From Streptomyces venezuelae (GTDB lineage: Bacteria > Actinomycetota > Actinomycetes > Streptomycetales > Streptomycetaceae): a stretch of 64,000 nt of DNA. Positions 52,744 to 61,299 of this stretch are shown here, in pieces; position 1 is the stretch's first letter; every line of letters begins with the position of its first letter. The notes below the pieces were generated by a model, which saw only the letters and a list, made by a program, of their open reading frames with translations, did no database searches and had not been told where the DNA came from. The stretch is from contig NZ_CP029191.1 of NCBI RefSeq assembly GCF_008642335.1, forward strand, positions 496,001 through 560,000, given 5' to 3'. Both the position numbers and the translations under genes were made by a program.

Positions 52744-55484
52744 CCCACGGCCCCCTGCCGGGCGATGGCGAGCCAGACGCGGTCCCGGGTCATCGGCGTC
52801 TCGGTGAACCGGATGCCGGTGGCGTCGCGCAGGGCGTTGGCGAAGGCGGGCGCCACCGGGTTGAAGGGGCTCTCGCTCATCGACTTGGCTCCGAGCGGGC
52901 CGATCGCGTCCGTGGTCTCCGCGAAGTGGACCTCGGTGCGGGGCACCTCGGCGAAGTGCGGGAGGCGGTAGCGGCGGAACGCCGCGGTGGTCACCTCACC
53001 GCGTCCGTCCAGCCGTACGGCCTCGAAGAGCGTGGCGCCGAGCGCCTGCGCGACCGCGCCCTCGATCTGTCCGCGGCACTGCAGCGGGTTCAGGACCCGG
53101 CCCGCGTCCGCGGCGTGCACGCTGCGCAGGATCCGCGTCTCCCCGGTGTCCGGGTCGACGGCGACGCGGAACCACTGCGCGTTGAAGGCGACGGAACGGG
53201 GACTGCCGTCCCCGTGCCCTTCCCCCGCCAGCTCGTCCTGCGCGCCCTCGGCACGGGCCGCCTCGTACAGCGCACACAGGGGGACAAGCCGGCCCGCGCA
53301 GTCCACCGCGTCCGCGGCGAGCACGCACCGGTCGCGGGCCGCGCCCGTGTGCCGTGCCGCGAAGTCCGCGATGCGCCCGGCAAGGGACTCCGCGGCGAGC
53401 AGGACCGCCTTGCCCGCGACGACCGTGCCGGTCGAACCGAAGACGCCGGTGTCGTGGCGGACGACGTCGGTGTCCGACTGGCGCACTCCGATCCGGTCGA
53501 CGGTCGTGCCGAGGGCCGCGGCGGCGATCTGCCCGTGGACGGTGGTGGTGCCGTTGCCGAGTTCCGTCGTGCCGACGGCCAGGTCGTACGTCCCGTCGGC
53601 GAGGAGGCGGACGCGCGCGTCGGCGTGGTGCCCGCCGGGCAGTCCGGTGGCGATCATCGAGACGGCCGCGCCCTGGCCGGTCAGCCACCCCTCCGGGACG
53701 TCGGCACCGCTCCGGTCGTCCGCGACGGCGCCACGGACGACCGACAGACACTGGCCCAGGCCGTACGAGCCGATGCGCAGGTCCTCGTCCTCACCGGTCG
53801 GCCCGGTCAGACGGTCGTCGGGGCCGATGAGGTTCTTCTCGCGGAAGTCGAGCGGGTCCATGCCCAGGAGGCGTGCCGTCTCGTCCATGGCGGACTCGAC
53901 GGCGAAGGTGACCTGCCCCAGGCCGTATCCCCGGAAGGCGCCCGAGGGAACGCTGTTGGTGTAGACGGCAAAGCCGTCGACCTTGTTGTGCGGGGCCCGG
54001 TAGAGGGCGAAGGGTTCCTTGACGCCGTGGAGCAGCACCGCGGGCCCGTGGTTGCCGTACGCGCCGGTGTCGGAGACCACGCGCATCTGGAGGGCGGTCA
54101 GCGTGCCGTCGGCGCGGGCGCCGACCTTGACGCGGACCGTGAACGGGTGCCGGGTGGTGGCGCCGTGGAACTGCTCGGCGCGGGTGTACTCGAGCTTGAC
54201 GGGGCGGCGCAGCTTGAGCGCGGCGAGGACGACGATGTCCTCGGTCAGCATTTCCTGCTTGCCGCCGAACCCGCCGCCGACGCGTCCCGTGACGACGCGG
54301 ACACCGTCTTCCGGCAGTCCGAACAGGGCGCACAGTGCGCGCCGCGTGAGGAAGGGGGTCTGGGTGCTGGTGCGGACGGTGAGGCGCTCGGCCCCGCCCT
54401 CCTCCTCGAACCAGGCGACGCTGCCGTGCGTCTCCAGGCTCGCGTGCTGGACGCGCTGGGTGCGATACGTGCCCTCGTGGACGACGTCGGCCTCGGCGAA
54501 GCCGTCGTCGACGCTGCCGGTCTCCGCGTGCACCTCACCGGCCACGTTGTCGTCGACGCGAGCGATCCGTGCCTCGGGGCCCTTTCCGGCGTGGATGACG
54601 GGCGCGCCGGGCCTCATGGCCTCCTCCGGGTCGGTGACGTGGGGAAGTTGCTCGTACGTCACGTCGATGCGGCGGCAGGCTTCTTCCGCGGCCTGTTCAC
54701 TGTCGGCGACCACGGCGGCGACGCGCTGCCCGACGTACCGGACGGTGTCGTCCAGGACGCGGGTGTCGGCGGGGTCGTCGGTGGGGTCCTCGTGGCGGGC
54801 GGTGGAGTAGAGCGTGTCGGGGGCGTCCTCGTGGGTGAGCACGGCGTGCACGCCGGGAACGGTGCGTGCGGCACGGGTGTCGATGGCGACGATGCGGGCG
54901 TGCGGGTGCGGGGAGCGCAGCAGCTTCATGTGCAGCAGTCCGGGCACGTCGACGTCGAAGGTGTACCGGGCGGTGCCGGTGACGATCTCGCGGCCGGCGG
55001 GGGCACCGGGCCTCGCGCCCACGGCTCGCCCGGCGCCGGGATCTTCGGTGTGCCGCACGCCTCGGACGGCGTCCTCGATGGCGCGGTACCCGGTACAGCG
55101 GCAGATGTTGCCCTTGAGAGCACGCGGCAGGTCGTCCAGGTCCCCTTCCAGCGCGACGGTGGTCATCAGGAATCCGGCGGTGCAGAACCCGCACTGGAAG
55201 CCCTGGGCGTCGAGGAAGTCCTGTTGTACGGGGTGGAGTCCGCCGTCCTCGGCCGCCAGGCCCTCCACCGTGGTGACCGACCGCCCGCGCGCCCGGACGG
55301 CCGGGTAGAGGCAGCTGTGCACCGGTTCCCCGTCCACGTGGACCGTGCAGGCCCCGCAGTCCCCCGCGTCGCAGCCCTTCTTCACGCCGAACCAGCCGCG
55401 TTCGCGCAGATAGGTGCGCAGACACTGGCCGGGGCGCGGCGCGGCGTCGCAGGCCCGTCCATTGACCCGGACCGTGAAGGTCAT
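52707..55484 (-). CDS. xanthine dehydrogenase-type molybdenum hydroxylase, fused iron-sulfur and Mo subunits
   Basis: The 925-residue protein joins two normally separate subunits. Residues 1-150 form the iron-sulfur part: plant-type [2Fe-2S] (Cys38, 43, 46, 58) and second [2Fe-2S] (Cys98, 101, 128, 130). Residues 160-925 form the molybdopterin part, with GGGFGGKQE, FRGYGLGQ and the C-terminal GAKSMSESPF, where Glu is the likely base. It hydroxylates purines or other N-heterocycles. The FAD subunit is the coupled upstream gene. No CoxF/XdhC-type maturation gene is visible in the window. Confidence 0.92.
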   Translation of the reverse strand: MTFTVRVNGRACDAAPRPGQCLRTYLRERGWFGVKKGCDAGDCGACTVHVDGEPVHSCLYPAVRARGRSVTTVEGLAAEDGGLHPVQQDFLDAQGFQCGFCTAGFLMTTVALEGDLDDLPRALKGNICRCTGYRAIEDAVRGVRHTEDPGAGRAVGARPGAPAGREIVTGTARYTFDVDVPGLLHMKLLRSPHPHARIVAIDTRAARTVPGVHAVLTHEDAPDTLYSTARHEDPTDDPADTRVLDDTVRYVGQRVAAVVADSEQAAEEACRRIDVTYEQLPHVTDPEEAMRPGAPVIHAGKGPEARIARVDDNVAGEVHAETGSVDDGFAEADVVHEGTYRTQRVQHASLETHGSVAWFEEEGGAERLTVRTSTQTPFLTRRALCALFGLPEDGVRVVTGRVGGGFGGKQEMLTEDIVVLAALKLRRPVKLEYTRAEQFHGATTRHPFTVRVKVGARADGTLTALQMRVVSDTGAYGNHGPAVLLHGVKEPFALYRAPHNKVDGFAVYTNSVPSGAFRGYGLGQVTFAVESAMDETARLLGMDPLDFREKNLIGPDDRLTGPTGEDEDLRIGSYGLGQCLSVVRGAVADDRSGADVPEGWLTGQGAAVSMIATGLPGGHHADARVRLLADGTYDLAVGTTELGNGTTTVHGQIAAAALGTTVDRIGVRQSDTDVVRHDTGVFGSTGTVVAGKAVLLAAESLAGRIADFAARHTGAARDRCVLAADAVDCAGRLVPLCALYEAARAEGAQDELAGEGHGDGSPRSVAFNAQWFRVAVDPDTGETRILRSVHAADAGRVLNPLQCRGQIEGAVAQALGATLFEAVRLDGRGEVTTAAFRRYRLPHFAEVPRTEVHFAETTDAIGPLGAKSMSESPFNPVAPAFANALRDATGIRFTETPMTRDRVWLAIARQGAVGYAVDRSEDGHR

Positions 55485-56305
55485 CGCCCGCCGTCCAGGG
55501 TGAGTTCACGGCGGATCTGCTCGGCGAGGCGGAGCGTCATGTGCCGTCGCCATTCGGGCAGTCCGTGGATGTCGTCGAACCAGTCGCGGTCGGCGACGGC
55601 CGACGTGATCGCCCCGCTCAGCTCGGACGCGCCCGGCGGCTCGGCGAACGAGAGACGGAACGGCCGGCGGGTCGCGGCCGTGACGGTCAGGGTCAGCGAG
55701 CGGTCCGAGGGGTCGAGCGTGCCGATGACGAGTGCGCCGGAGCGGCCGAGGCCGTACAGCGACACTTGCCGGAACGCCGTGCGGCACCTGAGGGCGCGGG
55801 CGGGAAGCGTCACCGAACGCAGCAGCTCGCCCTCGGCGAGGTCCTTGCCGCCGTCCCCGGTGACGAAGTCCACCGTGCGCACCCTGCGGAGCACACCGTC
55901 CTGGGCCTGCAGCGAGCACACGCCGTCGAGGGCCGCGGTGAGGGAGATCATCGGCCCCGCGGGCAGCGCGTGGCAGAGGTTGCCGCCGACGGTCGCCATG
56001 TTCCAGATCTTGAACGAGGCGAGAAAGGCGCGGCAGCACTGCTCGAAGAGGGGGGCCGCGGTCGCGTCGAGCGTGCGCCCGAACCGGGACAGCTGCGCGA
56101 TCGTGCAGGTGGCGGAGATCCGCACCGAGCCGTCCGGCAGTGCGCGGAACGGCTCCCAGCCCAGCCCGCTCAGGTCCACCAGGCGCCGCAGCCGCGGCTG
56201 GGGTTCGGAGAAGAGGTACGTTCCACCGCCGAGCCAGGCGTCGCCCGGCCGCCAGGGTCCGCGACGGCGAGCGTCGCACACGTCGAGAACCGTGTTCAGA
56301 TCCAT
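55481..56305 (-). CDS. FAD-binding subunit of the molybdenum hydroxylase
   Basis: The 274-residue protein has the FAD site of the XdhB/CoxM family: LGGGTYLF near residue 30 and ATVGGNLCHALPAGPM near 107-122. It passes electrons from the iron-sulfur centres to NAD or another acceptor. The stop overlaps the fused subunit's ATG (ATGA), so they are made together. ATG 56305 was preferred to GTG 56314 because GGGAG stands in front of it. Confidence 0.9.
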   Translation of the reverse strand: MDLNTVLDVCDARRRGPWRPGDAWLGGGTYLFSEPQPRLRRLVDLSGLGWEPFRALPDGSVRISATCTIAQLSRFGRTLDATAAPLFEQCCRAFLASFKIWNMATVGGNLCHALPAGPMISLTAALDGVCSLQAQDGVLRRVRTVDFVTGDGGKDLAEGELLRSVTLPARALRCRTAFRQVSLYGLGRSGALVIGTLDPSDRSLTLTVTAATRRPFRLSFAEPPGASELSGAITSAVADRDWFDDIHGLPEWRRHMTLRLAEQIRRELTLDGGR

Positions 56306-56417
56306 GTCTCCCACCGGGTCGTCGCAGCCACCACCGATTCAACCCGCCCCGCGCAGAGGGGATGTGCGACGCCGCGCCCATTTGCCAGAAGGGACGCACG
56401 GTCACAAGAATGATCGA

Positions 56418-57041
56418 ATGACAAACAGGGGGCGCATACTCAAGATCACCGCCGCGCTGACGCTGTCGACGCTGGCCCTGACCGGCTTCACGACGGGCCG
56501 GGGTCACGGCGGCGGCAGCCGTCACAGTGACGGGGGTGGCGGCGGCGGTTGCAGCAACTCCAGCCAGGACCACGACAGTTCGTCGTCGAGCAGCTCGGGA
56601 GGTACGTCCGGTTCGTCGACGTCCGGTTCGGGCTACGACGACGATGACGACGTGTACGGCGGCGGCGACAGCGGGGACGGGGGCAGGAACGGCAGCGGCA
56701 CGCACCGGCGGCTGCCGACCGAGGACTCCACCTCGTCGAGCTCGTCCGGTTCGGGGGGCAAGCGCACGGAGGACGCGACGGCGAAGCTGGTGCGCTGCGC
56801 GACGAAGGCGGCCCCCTACGCGACGGTCGAGGTCACGAACAAGAACGACAAGGCGGGCCGCTTCTGGGTCTCGGTCACGTTCGTGGACGCCGACGGCATC
56901 ACGGTCGTCGAGCAGTCCGAGAAGGTCAAGGTCCCCGGAAACGGCAAGGCGACGACCCGGGTGGAGGTCGGCGGCGGCGGCCTCGCCGACTCGGTGCGGC
57001 GCTGCGAGGTGGACCCGCAGGCGCTGCCGGTCTCGGCCTGA
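56418..57041 (+). CDS. serine/glycine-rich secreted protein of unknown function
   Basis: The 207-residue protein has a signal peptide (ILKITAALTLSTLALTGF), then a 95-residue low-complexity region of Ser, Gly and Asp (SSSSSSSGGTSGS, YDDDDDVYGG), then a compact domain (about 120-205: LVRCATKAAPYATVEVTNKN, SVTFVDADGITV) with two cysteines. That domain looks like a small beta-sandwich of the kind found in actinobacterial secreted proteins with a DUF-type FxLYD-like fold. The ribosome binding site is poor. I cannot assign a function. Confidence 0.75.
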   Translation: MTNRGRILKITAALTLSTLALTGFTTGRGHGGGSRHSDGGGGGGCSNSSQDHDSSSSSSSGGTSGSSTSGSGYDDDDDVYGGGDSGDGGRNGSGTHRRLPTEDSTSSSSSGSGGKRTEDATAKLVRCATKAAPYATVEVTNKNDKAGRFWVSVTFVDADGITVVEQSEKVKVPGNGKATTRVEVGGGGLADSVRRCEVDPQALPVSA

Positions 57042-57077
57042 GCGGACGCCGCCGCAGGGCGCACGGTCGGGGTCGGG

Positions 57078-57299
57078 TCAGGCGCCCTCGCCGTCCAGCA
57101 CCCGCTGGACGGCCTGCTGGGCCTCGTAGAAGTCCGCGTCGGAGACCTTCGGGTCGTCCTCGACGGTGTCGAGCCAGTCCGCGATCTCCTCGGGCGTCCA
57201 GAGGTCGAAACCCTTCGGAATGTCGAGCGTCGTGGTGTTGGCGCGCAGCTGCTCGGCGGCGGCTGCCTCCTTGACGCTGCGTGTGCTCACTTCGATCAT
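57078..57299 (-). CDS. small conserved-type acidic protein, unknown function
   Basis: The 73-residue product (MIEVSTRSVKEAAAAEQL... FDLWTPEEIADWLDTVEDD) is soluble, acidic and mostly helical, with a TPEEIADWLD segment like short helical adaptor domains. GGGAGAAAC lies before the ATG. I recognise no characterised homologue. It stands alone between the secreted protein and the sirtuin. Confidence 0.7.
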   Translation of the reverse strand: MIEVSTRSVKEAAAAEQLRANTTTLDIPKGFDLWTPEEIADWLDTVEDDPKVSDADFYEAQQAVQRVLDGEGA

Positions 57300-57395
57300 C
57301 GTGTTTCTCCCCTCGGGTCCGGGAACGGACGGGCGACGTTGCCAGAGGTGGGGCCTGGATGTCCAACTGTTGCGTCCGGTGCGACCAGGTCCCTG

Positions 57396-58295
57396 TCAGG
57401 AGGGCGGCAGGGTCTGCTGCACCACGTCCGTCAGGGCGCGGCCCAGCGGCAGGTCGATGCGGGTGGCGAGGCGGTCGCCGCGGGTGGGGCCCTGATTCAC
57501 GATGAGGACCGGAGTGCCGGACTGTGCGGCCTGGCGCACGAAACGCAGGCCGGACATGACCGTCAGGGACGAGCCGAGGACCAGCACGGTGGCCGCTCCG
57601 TCGATGAGGCTCCGGCACACGGCCACCCGCTCGGGCGGGACGTTCTCGCCGAAGAACACCACGTCCGGCTTGAGCACGCCGGTGCCGCAGGCCGTGCACG
57701 CCACGGTCCTGAAGCCGCGGACGGCCTCGTCGGGCAGGTCCACGTCGCCGTCCGGGTTCACCTGCGCCGCGCGGTGGCGGGCGGCGACCTCCTCGAAGCC
57801 GGGGTTCGCCCGGCGCAGGAGGTCGTCGAGCGTCGCTCGGTCGTGGGTGGCGCCGCAGTCCAGGCAGACGACGCGGTCGAGGGTGCCGTGGAGCTCGACC
57901 ACGTTCGGCGCTCCGGCGGCCTGCTGCAGCCCGTCCACGTTCTGCGTGATCACCCCGGTGACGAGGCCCGCTCCGGCCAGGGCCGCCACCGCGCGGTGTC
58001 CGGCGTTCGGGCGGGCCCCCGCCATGGACCGGCGGCCGAGCTGACTGCGCGCCCAGTACCGCCGTCGCGCGTCCTCGCCGCCGATGAATTCCTGGAACGT
58101 CATCGGCACGTGGTTGCGGCGGAACGCGCCGTGCTCGCCGCGGTAGTCCGGAATACCGGACTCCGTCGAGAGGCCCGCGCCGCTGAGCACGACGACGCCT
58201 CCCGCGCGCACCGCGGCGACGACCGCCGAGAGGTCGGTCGAGGCCGGAGGCAGGTCGCCCTGCGGCTCCCAGGTCAGCGTGGGTCGCATCCGCAT
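57396..58295 (-). CDS. Sir2-family NAD-dependent protein deacylase
   Basis: The 299-residue sirtuin has GAGLSTESGIPDYRG (about 38-52) for NAD, TQNVDGL (about 117-123), the catalytic His in ELHGTL (about 135), and two CxxC zinc pairs (CLDCG and CTACG). LGSSLTVMSG follows. All catalytic parts are intact. It removes acyl groups from lysines using NAD, often on metabolic enzymes such as acetyl-CoA synthetase. No partner acetyltransferase gene is nearby. Confidence 0.93.
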   Translation of the reverse strand: MRMRPTLTWEPQGDLPPASTDLSAVVAAVRAGGVVVLSGAGLSTESGIPDYRGEHGAFRRNHVPMTFQEFIGGEDARRRYWARSQLGRRSMAGARPNAGHRAVAALAGAGLVTGVITQNVDGLQQAAGAPNVVELHGTLDRVVCLDCGATHDRATLDDLLRRANPGFEEVAARHRAAQVNPDGDVDLPDEAVRGFRTVACTACGTGVLKPDVVFFGENVPPERVAVCRSLIDGAATVLVLGSSLTVMSGLRFVRQAAQSGTPVLIVNQGPTRGDRLATRIDLPLGRALTDVVQQTLPPS

Positions 58296-58347
58296 GTTCT
58301 TCAGCTTAGGGCCGGACTCGGACAGCGCCCGTGGTGATCGGTTCGCC

Positions 58348-59577
58348 TCACGCGTCCGCCGTGTCCTGGAGCACGTCGCAGGTGTTCTGGAACTCCTCCA
58401 TCAGGCGGGTGGCCTCGACGATGAGGACCCCGTACGGGCGGGACGCGTCGGCCAGCGGCAGACTGTGCTCCTGCGCTACGTCGAGCACCTTTTGCAGCGC
58501 CTCCTGAGCGGTCTCGGCCAGCCCGCACAGCTCCTTGGCCTGGTCGGCCAGCGTGTCGGAGTCGAGCTGGACGAGGACGTGCACGATGTCGCGCAGGCTC
58601 GCGGCGAAGTCGGCGTAGGCCTCAAGGGCCGGTGTGTAGGTGTACGTGTCCTCCGTCTCGCGCCACCGGCCGAGACTGCGGGTCAGCGAGGCCAGCTGGT
58701 AGACCGCGCGCTCCATGGCGCCGAGCGCCTGCCGGTAGCGCTCGAAGCTGAGGTAGCCGCGGTGGGCGGGGAGCAGCCGGCGCGGGTTGAACGGCACGCT
58801 GCTCTCCGCCGTCCTCAGCCCGGCCCGCGCCTGGCCCACCGCGTCCTGCACGCGCTCGCCCGCCTTGCGCCACTGTTCGGCCCGGTCGGCGTCCACGTCA
58901 CCGCTGCTCAGGCCGTCGGCCATGTCGTCGAGGAGGTACTCCATCTCCGCGGCGAGGGCGCGCAGGCCCTGCTCGGCGCTGCGGTAGCGCAGCGGGGGCG
59001 CGATGCACAGGTTGACGACGAGGCCGATGCCGCAGCCGATGAGGACGAGGAGGATGATCTGCCCGAGCTGGAGGGCCCGGTCGGCGTTCGTGGCGGCGGC
59101 GGCGTACGTCGAGAAGGCGAAGAACGCGGCGGTGGCGACCTGGGAGCGCTGCTCGCCGAGCGCCGTCCACTGGCCGAGGCTCAGCGCGATGGCGGCGACC
59201 ACGACGAAGGCGAACAGGTCGGGGCCCGCGGTGAAGCCGATCGCGGCCTGCACGGCCACGCCGACGACGACAGCGGCGACGTAGCGGAGTGTCTGCCACA
59301 CCGACTTCTGGAGCGTGACGTTCATGATCAGTACCGCGGAGAACGGTGCGAACGCGGGGGACGTGGCGTTCAGGAAGTCGTGCGCGATCCACCACGACAG
59401 CGTCGCCGCGAGCACGCGCTTGGCGACGAGCAGCACCGTGTGACGCTCGTGCCCCGACGAGCGCCACGCCCGCGCCGCCCACGCTCCACCACTACGCAAC
59501 CGCTTCACCACGCGCTCCGACCGCCCTTTTGTGCTCGATCCCGCCCTCGGGGACTTCAGACACTGTGTAACCCGCAT
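58348..59577 (-). CDS. FUSC-family inner-membrane protein (aromatic-acid-exporter-like)
   Basis: The product (up to 409 residues) has six hydrophobic segments in its N-terminal half (about 45-190, e.g. YVAAVVVGVAVQAAIGF and LGQIILLVLIGCGIGLVV) and a long soluble helical C-terminal half. This is the FUSC/ArAE-like half-repeat layout. Such proteins are believed to export aromatic or related compounds, but Streptomyces members are uncharacterised. ATG 59577 gives 23 extra residues compared with GTG 59508; the latter is closer to the first membrane segment. Confidence 0.8.
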   Translation of the reverse strand: MRVTQCLKSPRAGSSTKGRSERVVKRLRSGGAWAARAWRSSGHERHTVLLVAKRVLAATLSWWIAHDFLNATSPAFAPFSAVLIMNVTLQKSVWQTLRYVAAVVVGVAVQAAIGFTAGPDLFAFVVVAAIALSLGQWTALGEQRSQVATAAFFAFSTYAAAATNADRALQLGQIILLVLIGCGIGLVVNLCIAPPLRYRSAEQGLRALAAEMEYLLDDMADGLSSGDVDADRAEQWRKAGERVQDAVGQARAGLRTAESSVPFNPRRLLPAHRGYLSFERYRQALGAMERAVYQLASLTRSLGRWRETEDTYTYTPALEAYADFAASLRDIVHVLVQLDSDTLADQAKELCGLAETAQEALQKVLDVAQEHSLPLADASRPYGVLIVEATRLMEEFQNTCDVLQDTADA

Positions 59578-59646
59578 CGATCACTTGAACCCGGGTCGTC
59601 GTCACCATTGCCGCATCCGGGCGGTGATCGCGCGGCGACACGCGGA

Positions 59647-59679
59647 AGGCCCGGACGACCTCGATGGTCGTCCGGGCCT
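59647..59679. terminator. perfect 14-bp stem hairpin after the SRPBCC gene
   Basis: Arms 59647-59660 and 59666-59679 pair exactly with a 5-base loop. It lies 54 bp downstream of the SRPBCC stop on the minus strand and upstream of the FUSC gene. Confidence 0.88.
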
Positions 59680-59733
59680 CAGAGCCTGTCTTTGAACCCC
59701 CGACTGCGTCTCGTGCTCTCGTGCCCCTGGGGG

Positions 59734-60186
59734 TCACACCTCGCCGCGCCAGGCGCCCGTCTCCGCTCCGCCGCGCTTCTCGATGAACTGCTTGAACCGC
59801 CCCAGGTCGCCGGTGACCTGGCGCTTGACGAAGCCGAGCTTGTCGCCGACGGTCTCGGCGAGGCCGTCGGGGTCGTAGTGCATCTGCAGCATGACCTTGG
59901 TGCGTGAGTCGTCCAGACGGTGGAAGGTGACGACGCCGGCCTGCTTGGCCTCGCCCTCCACCGTGGTCCACGCCACGCGCTCGTCCGGGATCTGCTCAGT
60001 GATCCTGGCGTCGAACGTGCGCTCCACGCCGTCGATCTTCGTCACCCAGTGGGTGAGCTTGTCGGTACGCTGCTCGATCCGCTCCACCCCTTGCATGAAC
60101 TCGGGGAACGTCTCGAACTGGGTCCACTGGTTGTACGCGGCGCGGACCGGGACGTCGACCTCGATGGACTCTTCGACTTGCGACAC
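59734..60186 (-). CDS. SRPBCC (START/Bet v1-like) family protein
   Basis: The 150-residue protein is a single helix-grip domain: EESIEVDVPVRAAYNQWTQFETFPEFMQGV at the start, RTFDARITEQIPDERVAW in the middle and a long C-terminal helix (VGDKLGFVKRQVTGDLGRFKQFIEKRG). These domains bind hydrophobic ligands, and Streptomyces relatives are usually annotated as polyketide-cyclase-like. No polyketide genes are near, so a general stress or lipid-related role is more likely. The gene is monocistronic. Confidence 0.88.
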   Translation of the reverse strand: MSQVEESIEVDVPVRAAYNQWTQFETFPEFMQGVERIEQRTDKLTHWVTKIDGVERTFDARITEQIPDERVAWTTVEGEAKQAGVVTFHRLDDSRTKVMLQMHYDPDGLAETVGDKLGFVKRQVTGDLGRFKQFIEKRGGAETGAWRGEV

Positions 60187-60408
60187 GGATACACCTTTCC
60201 TCGCGTACGTCCTGATGCGGCCACCCGGCCGACCTCATACGGGCCGACCGGCCGGCGCATCTCTCTCTGCACTCGCGAGTGCCCGGCACATCCGTTTTCA
60301 CTCACGCACTCCACACGTCACAGGTGCCGCGTGGTGCTCTTTTGGGGGTGCCGATCTTGGGCAAGCGGGGGAAGTGATCTTCATACCCGTCCACCGACAG
60401 GGAGAGCA

Positions 60409-61269
60409 ATGACCGTGTCCCCGCGCCCCGTTCGGCGGACGAACCGCGAGCGGCGCTTCGATCTGCGTACGACCGCTCTGTTCTTCGTGCTCGTCGCGAT
60501 CCTGCTGGTCGGCGCGGCGGCTGTGGTGCGTGCCGCGGCCCACATGGTCGAGAGCCGTCCGCTGTGGATCGGCTCGCTCGTCGTCGTGGGGCTTTCGGCC
60601 GCCTGCCTCGGCAGGTCCCGGTGGCGGCGCTTCTCGGCGGCGAGGTATGCGCGGCGCGCGGCCGTGGCGCTGGAGGAGGCGGCCGAGCGGGCGTCCGAGA
60701 GCCTGGAGGGCACGCGGACGCCGGCGGCTGCCGCGACGGTCGCCGCTCCGGTGGTTCCCGCCGTCGCGGGGGACGGCTTCGCGCCGGAACCCGCCCTCGG
60801 CACGGAACCCACCCTCGTGGTCGACGCGGAGGAAGCCACAACCGTCGTCGTCGAACCGCCCGTTGTGTACATCGACTACGGCGAACTCGACCCCGACGCC
60901 TTCGAGCAGGCCGTGGCCGACCTGTGCGCCCGCGACGCGTGCCAGGGCGTGGAAGTCGTGGGCGGCGCCTGCGACTTGGGCGCGGACGTCCTGGCGGTGG
61001 CGCCGGACGGGCGCAGGATCGTCATCCAGTGCAAGCGCTACGGCGAGGACAACAAGGTCGGCTCGCAGGACCTGCAGCGCTTCGGGGGCACGTGTTACAC
61101 GGTCCACGAGGCGGACGTCGCCGCGCTGGTGACGACGAGCGACTTCACCGCTCCCGCCCTCGAATACGCGGAGCAGTGCGGCATAGTCTGCGTGAACGGC
61201 GCGGAGTTGCGGGCGTGGTGCGACGGCACGGGGCCGAGCCCGTGGGACCTGGTGGCCGTCGACGCCTGA
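60409..61269 (+). CDS. membrane-anchored Mrr-type restriction endonuclease-like protein
   Basis: The 286-residue protein has two transmembrane helices near the N-terminus (about 22-45: TTALFFVLVAILLVGAAAVV, and about 52-68) and a linker of about 75 residues. A C-terminal PD-(D/E)xK domain follows (about 160-275). Its core reads LGADVLAVAPDGRRIVIQCKRYG, with the Asp and Q-x-K catalytic pair. Mrr-like domains cut modified or foreign DNA, but the membrane-anchored forms are poorly understood and may act in DNA uptake defence or competence. GGAGAG precedes ATG 60409. Confidence 0.87.
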   Translation: MTVSPRPVRRTNRERRFDLRTTALFFVLVAILLVGAAAVVRAAAHMVESRPLWIGSLVVVGLSAACLGRSRWRRFSAARYARRAAVALEEAAERASESLEGTRTPAAAATVAAPVVPAVAGDGFAPEPALGTEPTLVVDAEEATTVVVEPPVVYIDYGELDPDAFEQAVADLCARDACQGVEVVGGACDLGADVLAVAPDGRRIVIQCKRYGEDNKVGSQDLQRFGGTCYTVHEADVAALVTTSDFTAPALEYAEQCGIVCVNGAELRAWCDGTGPSPWDLVAVDA

Positions 61270-61299
61270 CCGACCACCAAGGACACACGGACGTACGGA

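Noticed and set aside
52248..56417. Very long plus-strand open frame running antisense to the xanthine dehydrogenase genes
   Set aside because: It is a shadow of GC-rich minus-strand genes. The opposite strand encodes clear iron-sulfur and molybdopterin motifs. Only the last 207 codons of the frame, from 56418, are a real gene.
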